DNA of 64,000 nt from Gibbula magus (Eukaryota; Mollusca; Gastropoda; Trochida; Trochidae): contig OW388300.1 in assembly GCA_936450465.1 (NCBI GenBank), positions 51,632,551-51,696,550 of the forward strand. The letters are read 5' to 3'. Numbering within the stretch: the stretch's first letter is position 1; the number at the start of each line of letters is the position of its first letter. Both the position numbers and the translations under genes were made by a program. The notes below the pieces were generated by a model, which was not told where the DNA came from, made no database searches, and worked only from the letters and a program-made list of their open reading frames with translations. Shown in pieces: positions 12,986 through 25,324 of the stretch.

Positions 12986-13696
12986 TCTTTTGCTTGTAAA
13001 CAATGTTTTACTTGAGATAACTTAAATATTCAACCTTAGATGATAAATCAAATGTAACACTGATGAGCTACAGAGTCGATGGCTGTTTTTTTGGACAGAA
13101 TTGCCAAAATACACGTCCTTAAAATTACAGATCTCTACATCTACTGTCTTTTCCTTGATTTGTATGTGCAACTGACGTTTAGCATTACGTACATGTCTTT
13201 TACGCACATTCTCAAACAAAATCGGATAAAATAACACATGCGTGTCAAAGGCTGCATTTGGGAGCTAGTACTAACCATAAGAGAACATATTAAGATTACA
13301 TGCCAAAAATATTTAATTTGAGCTCACTATTTTTGTTCATGGGATGTTGTCAGATATTTAGATAGGGGTTGCGTTTCTTTTTTTTAGAGACTTTACATGC
13401 TCAAGGCTGCACAACTGCAGTTTCAAAAATACAATATCATACTTGCAGATGTTTAATGCGAAATGTTTACCAAGATTAGTTTTAACGTGATCGACCACTC
13501 CGAAGCTATGTTGAACATTCTGGAGATCTGGTCATGAATGATCTAAAGCCTCATTGGTCTGACACTTGTATATGCATACACATCGACACCGATCTTCTCT
13601 AGCTATATATGCATTTACGAGGAACTTCTTTTGATCATGTAAGCAATATTTTCCTAGACGTTTCTTCCTTTAAACATCTGATATAGCCACAGGTAA

Positions 13697-14655
13697 TAGA
13701 GGTTATCATGAGAGTGTGTTTTGGGATGGTCAATATCCTGCATTAGGAATAAACATTGTATTTTGCGAGCCTTGGCGAGCTAAATACATTGTGTTTATTC
13801 CTCCTGATAACTTCTTTATCATACAATGTCATTCTTCATTCATTTTGCGCAAAACAGCATGACAACATTAATTTCAAAGTTGAACTTTATTGATATATGC
13901 AAAATAACTGCGTGCTATTCTCACAGTAAAATGACACAAAATAACGCCTCCTAAATTATGCTTTCAGTGAAAATAATTGTTATTTTTGGTATGATCTTAA
14001 TTTTCAATGTTTTAATACGTTTTAAAATACGTTTTTCAAATGAAAAAAAATTAACGTGAGGACAGCGAATTCGAACTCGCATCCTTTCGTGTAATCATGA
14101 GTGTAGGGAAGTCCATCGTGAAGGGGCGCGAGTTGCTTCCCTTCCGCCTGGTTGCAAATGGCGACTCACACATCACACGGAGAGTTCAACTGAATGTTAG
14201 GCAGCGAATTCTAAAATCCCCTTTACAAAAGTCGCGTTATGGAACAGTGAAGATTGGCGTTTGATAAATGCATATGTGACTCAAACTGTCTTTGTTACCT
14301 GTGAGTATTTATAACGTGTTTACTCAGTAGTAGTTTTCAACTCGCGATGAACATGTTTTGGCACTGCTTGACCATAATATTTTTTTCCGTAATATGCGGT
14401 GCACTATGTTTGTTTTGTCATAATTAATGTAGATCTATATGAAATGGAGTATGTATATATACATGAAGCTATTACGCTATTACAACTGTTACGGTTATTA
14501 CAGGCGTTCGAAATGTTAATGCTTGTGACGTCATTTTCAAAAGAAGTTCCGTCACTTGACCTCTGTAATTTGCATCTTTATCCGTATATGACCTCAACGG
14601 ATACCGAAAATATCCGTTGCCTTTATTCTGCCGAGAACACCAACCATTGTATGAT
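13697..14655. mobile_element. About 0.96-kb insertion, part of a repeat family
   Basis: Copies 1 and 3 run directly through the sequence that flanks this stretch (AGGTAAATGAATTACAC near 4606, and 34286), so 13697-14655 is an insertion in copy 2. Its left part (13697-13960) is the approximate reverse complement of 18840-19110. It contains a stem-loop pairing GGAATAAACA with TGTTTATTCC around GCGAGCC/GGCGAGC, and the motif TTTATCATACAATG occurs inverted near the right edge (14645). A short stretch at 14050-14070 resembles a tRNA B box but no full head is visible. Non-coding; class unknown. Confidence 0.5.
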
Positions 14656-14856
14656 AAAATGAATTACACGTCAAGTAAGAATTCAATATTTGTTTTACTG
14701 TGCTCCTGTTTCAACTTCCTGCCAGCAGTTGCAAGGCGGAGAGACTCAGAAGTCAGATTAAAGTACAGAGGATTTAAAAAATGACACAGTCATAGCCATG
14801 TGCAGACTCTGAGTGTGTTCTGATCGAAAATAGGCTAACATGTTGCTGCATCTACA

Positions 14857-14905
14857 ATGATAGCATGTACGTTAATCGTTTTGGGCTTCACTGCATCCGA
14901 ATCTG
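14857..14905 (+). CDS. Possible signal-peptide exon, copy 2
   Basis: ATG plus a 16-codon hydrophobic leader (MIACTLIVLGFTASES) ending at the same phase-1 point as copy 1, but the following bases are GTCAGC, a weak donor. Upstream lie ATTTAAAAAATGAC (about 14774) and GCAGACTCTGAGTGTG, both shared with other copies, which could be a core promoter and 5' leader. Read through, the frame stops after eight more codons. Evidence for a real exon is only the repeated pattern in paralogues. Confidence 0.25.
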
Positions 14906-17160
14906 GTCAGCTGTCTTGTAAAATGTGAGATTAGCCTTCTGTTAACTGTAGGACAAACTGCCTCTCTTCAGTCCGAATTATGATCCGATGTTCAACGCCC
15001 CTTCAACTAAATTGTTTTTAGGAGGTTACTTACAAGATATTGCTAATACTTCACTTTATACATAAACAATATATGCTAAATCATGTTTTTGTTATAGTCA
15101 TTAGAGGTAAAAGCAGTATCTCTAGGTGAGGGTGTCATAAAATAAATACATTTGTCACTGTCATATCATACCATCATTATCATAACTAAAAAAAAGATAG
15201 TTCATGATTATGGTCAGACTTTGATAAAAGGTCCATGGTTACATAAATGATAAATAATGAGGATACTTTTATCGCGCTGAACTCCACAACACAAAAAACT
15301 GTGCTCAAAGCGCTACAAACATTATTACCCTGATAAAAGGACAAACATCGTTCCTTTTCATTCTCAACTCCCTTTGGAGTATGCAAGAAGATATTTTCCT
15401 TTTAATTTTGAAACTCAAAAGAAAAATATACCAAATTTGGTTGTTTTCTTTTCAATATCCATATGAATGTCAATTAATTTCAGGAATTGTAGGAAAACTC
15501 CCTATTTGATATAATTATTATCCTCCAATAAAATTTACCCCCAAAATCTTATATATCCAGGATAAATTTAATCATATATCTTTAAAACTTAGTTGTGGGG
15601 ACTACAATTCAAATGGAGATAATAATGAAGCTTGACTGGCCGTTTTCACTCTAAATAGAAACGGCATAGAAATTTGAAAAGTCATTTGAAATTTTAAAGT
15701 ACATACACTCTACACTGTATCCCGAAATGGATACAAAAGCTGCAACGCGGTGAAACATCTGAATCTGACAACAGATGCTTTGTAGTACCAAACTTCCCCC
15801 TCAGAGCCATACATTTAATGCCGCGAATCGGGAAACAAGCTCCGTGTCCTAAATTGTCAAAGTTTAATGTTTACCCATACCTAGAACGATGTGGAAGTGT
15901 CTCCTTGGTAACTACAGTCAAGCATTAATGACATGACCTTTACTCTCGCTATGTTATATTTTGTATTGTAAATTTGTTTCCCCAAATAACTGATTAGCAT
16001 TGAACTGATACATTGACCCCGCAGCGATTTGGGCAATTTTGATATGTCTTTGTTCAGATAGTGTACAATGTACTAAACCTCAGTACATGTGATATCCAAA
16101 CTGAATGGAGTCAGATAAAATTAATTAACTAATTTACATTCATTAGTTTAATTTAGGCGTCACCAGTGTTGTTTAACCAGTGCAATGACATACCGTAAAT
16201 ATGTATTATAGAACTGGTTTCAATCCTGTATTGGATTTAATATGATGATTTTCAGTTCTTGTTACTGTCCAATCCTTGAAGGAAAGGAACCAATATTGAA
16301 CATTGACAGGGAAAGGAAATGAGCTTATAACTCGAATAGCCCAATTTTCGTTTGATAGTCAAAGTCAATCAATAGTACTTTTGTTTACAGACATCTAGTT
16401 CCTCTTTATTCCTGGGAATTGTTACTAGTTATAATTATCATGTAATGATTGGTTCAAATGCAAATAATCAATTCAGAATGCACCGTTGGAAAGGTTGCCA
16501 CGTTTTGTCAAAAGTATTCTCAGCAATCAACGATGTCACATCAGATATTTCAAGAATGGCAATCATTCATAGAATTGCAATGCAACTCAATGAACATATT
16601 TTACTAAATATGTTTTACAAACTCAATTCCCGAGACAACACAAGGAAATCGAGATATATATTTCTTCTCTATAATGTAATCCTTTAAGCTGAATACGGAC
16701 CATTAAGTCACAAGATCCCCCTTTAACGAGAATGACAATCGACTTTATGGCGGAAGTTCTATTTAAATCAAATTATCAATGTTTGCTCTTCGGAAATGAG
16801 ATCACCTTTCACTGTGTTGTATTTCTTCCATACCACTTTCCGGGAATGACTATTTTCTACTAAGCCTCAAATGGTGTTTTCTGTGATAAGAATTTTATAT
16901 GACCCGGGGGAAAACGAAAACACGGATTTTGAACTATTCAGCTTCCTCTGAAATGTTCAGAACACAATTTTATTTGAACTTTCCTTTAATGTGTCAATTG
17001 TATTAAGATTAATTTAATACCTAACAATAACAAATCATAACCATGAGTAAGAATGCAATCGTTCCGACGTCTTTTCGATTTCTCGAAATATACTGATCCC
17101 AGATACTATTTCAACATATTGATTTTTATAAATTTATAACCTTATAACCTTACCCATTAA

Positions 17161-17639
17161 AGGTACATCCATTGTGTTGTTGGGGGTCACATATTGCAAA
17201 CGTTATAAATGGTTTTACTTTATCGAGAAGTACCGACTGTTACCGAAAACTACTATTTTGATGATACTAGACTTAGCATATCGACGACAAGACGGTAGAA
17301 GTAGTGATTTCTGATCGAAAACCGGACAATGCACAGCGTGTGGCGCGCGTCAATGAGTCAAACGTAATTTTGGAATCTTATTTATAACAGAAAAAAAGAC
17401 AAATTTGAGTTGATAATGTTCAATAGGTCACATAACTAGTGCATGTAAATTGGACGTGCAGTTTCGGTTTCTGCACATGCATAATAATGTTACTCAATTT
17501 TAATTGGGAACTAGTACTTATGACATATTTGGCGATTGGTGATGGATATGTGAATGTATTTGTATTGTAGACAGCACATATGGTTAGTTGGGGCATATTA
17601 AAGCCAAATATAATTTTATGAAACACAATGGATGCATAT
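17161..17639. mobile_element. TTAA element, family A, copy 1
   Basis: A 479-bp insertion bounded by TTAA (17157-17160 and 17640-17643). The ends are inverted: AGGTACATCCATTGTG on the left and ATATGCATCCATTGTG read inward from the right. Copies 3, 4 and 5 of the segment are uninterrupted at the matching place (about 36893, 40683, 52555). No coding capacity. The internal sequence matches the element at 44497. TTAA target sites are used by piggyBac and Kolobok elements; the AGG terminus fits Kolobok better (family knowledge, inference). Confidence 0.8.
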
Positions 17640-18439
17640 TTAATGAACCGCTTATAAGTGTTACAAAATAACGTAACCTGTTTGTTTTTATCATTTTATG
17701 TTGAACTATACGGTACACATGTTACATTACACTCAATGCAGCAATGAAATATATATATATATATATATACATTTTAATCTGCAATCAGGGTTAACAATCT
17801 ATTGTCATTATATTTGATATAAATCTACTGATATTTCTTTACTTAACACTGATTAATTATCAGTGAATAAACTATCTATCAAGCTACAATTACGATATCT
17901 TATATTTCTTTGTGAAAAGTGACCTGGGCTCGACAACTCAAATGAGGTGAAACACTTGGAAAGTTATTATGATAGAACCAACAATAAATGAACGTTTGCC
18001 ATTGATGTTGACATTCAGCCTTGAATACACAGCAGCATTTATTAAATGCACACAAAATAAGCCGAGAAATTGCACTAATTAGTAAAAGTGTTTTCCAGTC
18101 TAAATATAGATCCAGTCTAGTATTTTTCAGCGCAAGGCATTGTGGTCTAGCTCACACACTGTACACAAAGACATTAAAGAATAACAACATTTATGAGCAA
18201 TGAAATAAATTGAAAAATATAATTTTTGGCGCTTATATATTTACCATTTCATTTAATTATGTATTTGCTACAAATATTGGAATACTTGTTTTACCCAACT
18301 AGGTATTTTGCTTGAATTTTATAATTAATAAGAGAAAAAAAATCATAATATGCTGGTCTTTTCTCAATAAAAAGTACATTAAACATGCAATAATTTGTAT
18401 ATTCTCAGGGCATTTAGAAACATTGTTTGTAAAACAATC

Positions 18440-19130
18440 GTCACATTCCGCAATGTGTGACAAGGGTAACTTGCAAGTGAAGCACGTGCATCACGTGGGT
18501 TGTTATGGCGACTTGCGCTAGAGACGAGCCTTCACGCTTCGGAAACGCTTGTTGTTAACCGCTGTTGTGTAGTACGTTTTACGCAAAAAAGGGGATTCTG
18601 TGTATGTGACGTCAGATACCCTTAGCGCGCGCTACTCGAAGGAGTAGATCTCTTTGAAACTAAATTGCATTACATTGTCGTGATATGAAAATTATTTAAC
18701 ACATGTCATGTTGTATATAAAAGATTTCTCTGGCGATTGACGTTATAAGTATATTTTCCACAAATTAATTTTAATTTGAAACACTAACATCCTTGATGGC
18801 TCTTTAACTGATAACAATATTAAGAAGAAATTATTTTGTGTCAAACACACTATTTATTTGCATATATCAATGCACGCATTTGAAGAAAAATTCAACTTTG
18901 AAATTAATATTATCAAGCTGTTGTGTGTAAAATGATGAAGAAAACCATTGAATGATATGTTATGCATGATATCATGCTCGTGTACTTTGGGATGGTGAAT
19001 GCAATATGAATTAAACGTTTACACTGTGGACTAAGCTCGCCAATTCTAGCAAAATGCAGGATGTTGACCATCCCAAAACACACGAGCGTGATGACCTCTA
19101 TTTGCATATTTTCCAAATTACTTCATGACC
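18440..19130. repeat. Inverted relative of the 13697 repeat
   Basis: The stretch 18840-19110 matches the reverse complement of 13697-13960. It contains an inverted repeat: ATCATGCTCGTGTACTTTGG (about 18970) pairs with sequence at about 19065-19095 around CCCAAAACACACGAGCGTGA. The matching part of copy 5 (53380-53650) carries the same repeat, so it was there before the duplication. 18440-18840 holds GC-richer sequence with a TGACGTCA site near 18608 and no gene. Confidence 0.5.
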
Positions 19131-20339
19131 TCTGTGAGGATTTCATGCTTTACATGCAATCATTATATATAAGAATATAAGAATAGGCAATGTTTTAGAT
19201 GATACAAACCATTTGGAGACAATGTCAGATATACATCTAAAGTACACTTTGTACAAAGTTCCCTAAAAACGTCTAATGATGACGAAAGAAAGTCATTTCT
19301 GGCTTAAAACTTGTGAAAAAGTCACTTGGGAGATTATTCGCATATGGTGCGCAATTATAAAAAGGCTCTGCTACTTTTTGTTACTCAGACTGCCTGCACA
19401 GCAGGAATTAGACAAAAAAGCACATAGTATTTAGTTAGGTCAGAGAGATGTTTGACTTGATTATGTATTCGGCCCCTGTAGTTTATTATCGCCATTTTAA
19501 CAGGTGTCTCCAACTACTTGGTGGATATGGCGAATACTTGCAGGAATTATCTAAGCTATGTACATACCGCTCACAACTTAGCTTATTGGAAATGTTATTA
19601 ACTTGTTGAAACTTGCACATTTAACAAACTGTCAATTAAAAGTGCAGTGAAGGTTTGTCAAACTCCCATCCAAAAAACACTTTTCTATATATACAATTAT
19701 CAGATTTTTACATTCTCACAAATTAGATTGTTTCACATCCGTCATTTTGTTATAAAAATTGTATAATTCAATCAAACACTGTCTGACTATAAATTTAACT
19801 AGGTTAATTAATTATCTTAAATCATATAAAGAAAGGCAAGGACAGGATGTCAGTGTGGTATTGTTCTTCCACCAAACAAAAGTACACACTTTTCGTCAGA
19901 ATGATTATTCCATTAATTTTCGATAATGATTTTTTGATTGTCATTACTTGAGTTTACATAATGACGAATGATACCACGGTTGCGAATATATGACTGTTCT
20001 AACTGTACATAAATATAAAGATGTAGGATAATTGTCAAGTAATCGCGTAAGTTTTATTAAAATATTTTAAGCTCGTTTGGTAGATGTTTTAAACAAAATT
20101 TGGACATTGATGCAAGAGTGAAGTTTTGGACATCTTTTTTTATATTTTGCCATTGCAGTGAACTGGTACTGCTGCAGGATTGGGCCATCTTTCTCACATC
20201 GGGAAACTTACTAACAGCACTTTCTAATCTAAGTCATATTATCAAACGCTCTTCTATTCATTCCTCTCCTAACAATACTTGATAGGTCATAATAACAGTC
20301 AGTAATAACAAGACACACTATCAATAATTTCCCTTTGTA

Positions 20340-20830
20340 ATGCTTGGTAATTATCCGAAGCTGCCATCCATCATGATCAGTTATCAATTTCATTTCATCA
20401 GTTAGTTCCTTGATAACATGAAGATTGTCTGGATAACAACTTCTTTAATGTGAAAATACACGACGTTTCGGAGTACATACTCACTCCTTCATCAGATGGA
20501 ATGTAAGGAAATAACAAAATATGGTACATTCTATAGCAAACAAAACAATGGCGAGGAAACTCAATCAGGGGCGGTTAACATGCATGAGAATGGTATACAA
20601 TGGGGATTCTAATACAAACATGATGGAGGTGAAGCATGAGAATGATGAGGATTTGCAATACAAACATGAGGGGAGTAAGTAGATAAACAATGGCCTGTAG
20701 GCTTTATTGAAGATGTAAATAAACACACATGATGAAATTAAGTATACCACTTCTAAATGCCCTTCAAAGACCTAGTTCCTTGATGTTTGTGAATCCTTAG
20801 CATCCAGCCTGTGTTGTCCCGGATGTTTCA
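20340..20830 (-). mobile_element. Fragment with hammerhead-like motif
   Basis: Present in copy 2 and absent from the matching part of copy 5. On the minus strand it contains the hammerhead-like motif described at 20461, followed by AAAGAAGTTGTTATCCA, which recurs with small changes in the fragment at 47997-48085. Hammerheads plus such flanks are typical of Penelope-like elements and retrozymes, but I see no reverse transcriptase here. The 20520-20760 part contains short imperfect direct repeats such as AATACAAACATGA. Confidence 0.4.
20461..20500 (-). ncRNA. Hammerhead-ribozyme-like motif
   Basis: Read on the minus strand: CTGATGA, then A, then a perfect 5-bp stem GGAGT/ACTCC around an 8-base loop, then GAAAC and GTC. 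This is the conserved core CUGANGA, stem II, GAAA, UH of a hammerhead. Weak points are the unpaired A between CTGATGA and stem II, a stem III of at most one base pair and a stem I of only about three pairs. Short stem III is reported for Penelope-like and retrozyme hammerheads, which act as dimers. It could be a decayed or inactive copy. Confidence 0.45.
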
Positions 20831-20879
20831 ATCTGAATGTTCTGTACAGTTGCTGTACGTCACTTAGGTGAGGCCAGGT

Positions 20880-21060
20880 GCGTTCATTTGAAGTTTAAAG
20901 CTGCTTTCAAAATATTCACTTATGTCATTAATACTCATTACTCTTCGGAGAAAGTCCACACCTCTCCACGATTAAGGCTATGCATTGCAGTGGAACCTGC
21001 TGGCATCGGCTGGTCCTGGTGAACCAAGGGTGGTACTGTGCCAGTCACTCGTGAGTTGTC
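20880..21060 (-). mobile_element. Old SINE body
   Basis: Shares with the SINE at 33489 the blocks GCTATGCATTGCAGTG, GAACCA-GGGTGGTAC and the CGCTTTCAA...TATTTCACTTAT tail. No tRNA-like head is visible. Its paralogue lies at 61725-61845, so the insertion predates the duplication of this segment. Confidence 0.65.
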
Positions 21061-21229
21061 ACCTGATAGCAGAGGAACGTTACAAACCGCCTGACAGGGA
21101 ATTTTTAAAATTTGAACCATAAACAACAAGAAGGGAGTTTATGAACCAAAGAAATAGAAATCACATTAACTTTACTGATATCCGCAAATGTACCTTTAAA
21201 TTTCTGACATGCGTACAAAGGAGCACGCC

Positions 21230-21465
21230 AGGCACGTCCTATTTGTTGTCTAAGTCAGTGCCATGTTTCCAGTAAAATTAGCCATAGTATTCCTCAACAT
21301 GATAAGCAAACAATCGTTCCTTAGTTGACTAATCAGTTTGAGACCCAACTCTGAGTCTCCCTGATTGATTGTAACCCCAAATCAATAGGCTGTCTTGAGC
21401 TTAGCAAACAGACAAACGATGCTTTAGTTTGGTTGCCATTGACAACATTGAATATGTCAAAGTCC
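21230..21465 (+). repeat. Highly conserved paralogous block
   Basis: Nearly identical to 61938-62185, including AAGCAAACAATCGTTCCTTA, GACTAATCAGTTTGAGACCC and ACCCCAAATCAATAGGCTGT. It is better conserved than most of the segmental copies around it. It has no open frame on either strand that is kept in both copies, so its conservation would have to be non-coding or reflect recent conversion. Confidence 0.7.
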
Positions 21466-22235
21466 GAATTAAAATTTTAAGTTTTGATAAATATAGTATC
21501 AACATGATTGTAAAGTAACTGATTCATCACATATGTCAAAATAGAAATTAAGTTTATATAAATTAATGTTGTGATGAATCATTTCGTATCAACAGCAATT
21601 AAGTGATTTAAAGGATTAGGAACTATATCAATTGCAAACACTGTTTTCATCTCCATGGAAGACAGTAGCAAAACAATGAACAACAGAGTACAAATATACA
21701 ATCTATACAACTTGTAGAATACAATTGCAACACGACAAAATTGAGCCTGGCTCACATACCACTGTCATCCATGTTATTTTCCATTAAAGTATTTCTGTTT
21801 GTCAATTGAGTAACCAGTGACCTGTTACTGTACACAATTTGAGTCCCCTCACTGTAATCGTTTCCAAGGAAGGTTGTTCCAGTTGGATCATTAGTGGTCA
21901 TAAGTCCATCGAATATTTTGCACACAAAGCTTAGACGTGTGTAGTCAACTCAACTATGATTTATTTAGAATAGGCTTAGACAGTGACCCTAGCTATTCAT
22001 GTGGAAACCATGCGAAAATGCCTTTCATTATATTTTGATTGTGTAAATTTTCAAGTTTAGCGCCACAGAGTATTATGTAAGATAACATATGTTACTCTTC
22101 GTAGAGTGCCTTTAGATATTAGTTTAGTCCTTAATGGCAATGCAGATCAATCACCTTTAAGTTTAAGTGTGCCTCTTAGTTACAATGTTTTAGTCTGTTG
22201 TATTTCTCTCTATTTGCTGCATCTTTTGTATTATT

Positions 22236-23290
22236 GTCCCCCGCCGCCGCGACGCGGGGGACATAGTATTCAGCTCCGTACGTCCGTACGTACGTACGTC
22301 CGTCCGTCCCGCTTCTTGTTAGCGCGATATCTAATGAACCGCTCAACCTAGAATCTTCAAACTTAGTACCTGTCTTCATCTGGGGAATACGCAGACCTGA
22401 AAAGTTTTTGGTGACCTTGACGTCATTTTCAAGGTCACGGCGAGACTTTGACTAGTTTTGAAAATGTTGTTAGCGCGATATCTAATGAACCGCTCAACCT
22501 AGAATCTTCAAACTTGGTACCAGTCTTCATCTGGGGAATACGCAGACCTGAAAAGTTTTTGGTGACCTTGACGTCATTTTCAAGGTCACGGCGAGACTTT
22601 GACTAGTTTTGAAAATGTTGTTAGCGCGATATCTAATGAACCGCTCAACCTAGAATCTTCAAACTTGGTACCAGTCTTCATCTGGGGAATACGCAGACCT
22701 GAAAAGTTTTCGGTGACCCTGACCTCATTTTCAAGGTCACGGCGAGACTTTGACCAGTTTTGAAAATGTTGTTAGCGCGATATCTCATGAACCCTTCGAC
22801 CCAGTCTTCATCTGGGGAATACGTAGACCTGAAAAGTTTTCGGTGACCTTGACCTCATTTTCAAGGTCAGGGGGAGACTTTGACCAGTTTTGAAAATGTT
22901 GTTAGTGCGATTCCTCATGAACCGCTAGAACTATTGGTTTTAAATTTAGTATCAGTCTTCATTTGGGGAATATCCAGATATCGATTTGGTTGACCTTGAA
23001 ATTATTTTCAAGGTCATTACAAGACTGATTGTCAAATGTTGTTAGCACGATATCTCATGAACTGCTGTACCTAGAGTCTTCAAATTTGGTACTTGTCTTC
23101 ATTTGGGGAATACGCAGACACCATTCGATTTGGGTGACCTTGACCCCGTTTTCAAGGTCACTACAAGACTTTCACCATTTTAAAATGTGTGCCCGATATA
23201 ACAATAATTGAATCAAACATGTAAATGTCAGTACTCGGTACAAGCTGTGTGTCCATTCTTTTAGCTCATATCTTAATTGCGGCGGGGGAC
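22236..23290 (+). mobile_element. GTCCCCCGC element with 151-bp tandem core
   Basis: The left end is a stem-loop (GTCCCCCGC pairing with GCGGGGGAC) at 22236-22262, followed by a tract built on CGTACGTCCGTCC. Six monomers follow, starting with GTTAGCGCGATATCT or variants at 22318, 22469, 22620, 22771, 22901 and 23041. The first three steps are exactly 151 bp; the later ones are 130-140. The right end is GGCGGGGGACATGG at about 23281. Within each monomer GGTGACCTTGACGTCATTTTCAAGGTCAC is partly palindromic. No protein is encoded. It resembles mollusc Pearl/Helitron-associated non-autonomous elements in layout (inference). Confidence 0.75.
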
Positions 23291-24480
23291 ATGGTCACGT
23301 TTGTGACAATTACTTGTATTGTTTCATTCTGACTATATACATAATGTAAATGTGAAATGTAAATATTATGAAGAGGGCTTTTATAAGTAGGACAACATGT
23401 GCCCAATCCGTTTAATTTTCGTGAATAAAATATGTTTAAACTAAACAGTCCATCGAAAATAAATTTCAAAACTGGTTAGCATACTCGATTAAAAGTGTGT
23501 CAACACACACTATTCATTCACGTAATTGTAATAGTCTTCGGAGAAAATTGGCCCCCATTTGAGCATCACAGTGGTTATTTGAACTTATGTTTCAATTACA
23601 TATACATGTGAGTAAATTTAACTTCTGAGTATCCATTATTAATTGAATTGCTGTAAACTTGCTCCCAAAGCAACGTTTTCAGTACTACACAAAATGACCA
23701 TAGCTTTTCATTTAGATACTAAATCCCTTTCTGCTTTATATAACAGAACGAGAAATCTTTCCTAAAATAATTAGAATGTGAATATGTACAATGTATAAAC
23801 AGGGTCGAATCGTGATAAACAATTCATCATCTCTATCAAATTACAGTGGACTTTATCGACTAAAAGAATTCTTTATCATTTGCACCTGTACTGCAAATAT
23901 GTATGATATAAATTATACACATCAACTATTTTCAGTGAGTGTCTCGATTTTTATCTTTTCTATTTATCAGCATACATGTATATATAAAATACAGATTGAA
24001 ACGCATAGTGACATACTGTACAGCGTTGTTTTGTTTACATCATTTGTATGGTGCAGTTGGTTATATTATCTCACTCTGTGAAATGTGCTACCTTATCGAT
24101 CCGTTTATTCAGGCACATTCAGATTTGTGATATCCATATCGGAAGTCTTATAATGTTTATAAGATACATTCGCCAATTACCCGCGATTATATAGCATGTT
24201 GATGAAAATTATTCACTAACAAATCCATCCGCATGTGTGCTATAAAATATAAAAACTGTAACCCACCATGGGGAAATAAAAAAGTTACACCGACTTTTCA
24301 CTTGATGCGATGAGAGTAACAAATTAAATACAATGTTTTAGATCTATAGGCAAAGGCATCATAAATGTTACACAATTCTTAACTGGATAAATGGATATCA
24401 TGGATATACTGGATTATATTCATGTATCAAAATGTTCCCCACTATCAAGGAAAAGGAAATATCAAGGTCTATTTAAAATG
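23291..24480. other. No recognisable feature
   Basis: AT-rich sequence inside copy 2. Short open frames at 23266-23469 and 23791-24130 are Tyr/Ile-rich with no motif. I see no repeat or RNA gene. Confidence 0.4.
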
Positions 24481-25324
24481 ACCCACTTTTCACCCCAAGA
24501 GTACAGATGTACCTAGTTGGAGTGAACATTGAATAATGATATATCCCAGGCAGTAAGGCACAGTGACATTAGCTTAAATGTGCAACACAACTAGCATAAA
24601 TGGAGAAGAATTATCTGAGTCTATAGTACTGCAGAAATGAAGACTTAATGCATTTTTACTAATAAAACGTTATTTTCTTCAATAGTACCAATCGTTAATG
24701 TGTGGGTGATTGTGATAAATACTCCTGTCGGTTAACATTTGAATATCTTATTTAGTATTTAATTTCATTTCAAACATATTTCATTCACCAGGAAAGGATT
24801 AGGTACAACTTATATAACTTAAAACATCCTCTCCTAAATATTTACATATATATTTAATGTTTAAATAAGTTATACAAGGACAGAAGGCAATAGTAAAAAG
24901 AGAAAACAGTGGAAAACAACAATAATTAAGAGAACCTATTAGATTGAGAAATCTAGGTTTGAACACAGACATAGCGTTTAAAAGACAGGCATCGTAGACA
25001 TCGGCTGTGCCAAAAGAAACATTTCATGCGAAATATGACTTTGAATGAACATGGGGTGGTTTTGTCGTTACATCCTTTCCTTTTATATAGTAATAGGCCA
25101 CAGTAACAGGAATACGGTCATTTCTGTACGTTGGTGCCATATTATTTGGTATGTTATAAACAAAATACTGACTTTTCGCTTTCCTGCGTTCTGTTAACGT
25201 TTCCTCTGTTTCATAATATAGATATTCATGATGGGCATATTTTGGTAATCCCGTTACAATTCTTGCTGCTGATTACAACTGTCCTTATTTATTTGCTTGA
25301 TATTGAGCACATCCATCCCATAAT

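Noticed and set aside
14050..14100. tRNA-like B box (GAATTCGAAC region)
   Set aside because: No matching A box or cloverleaf could be drawn; too weak to call a SINE head.
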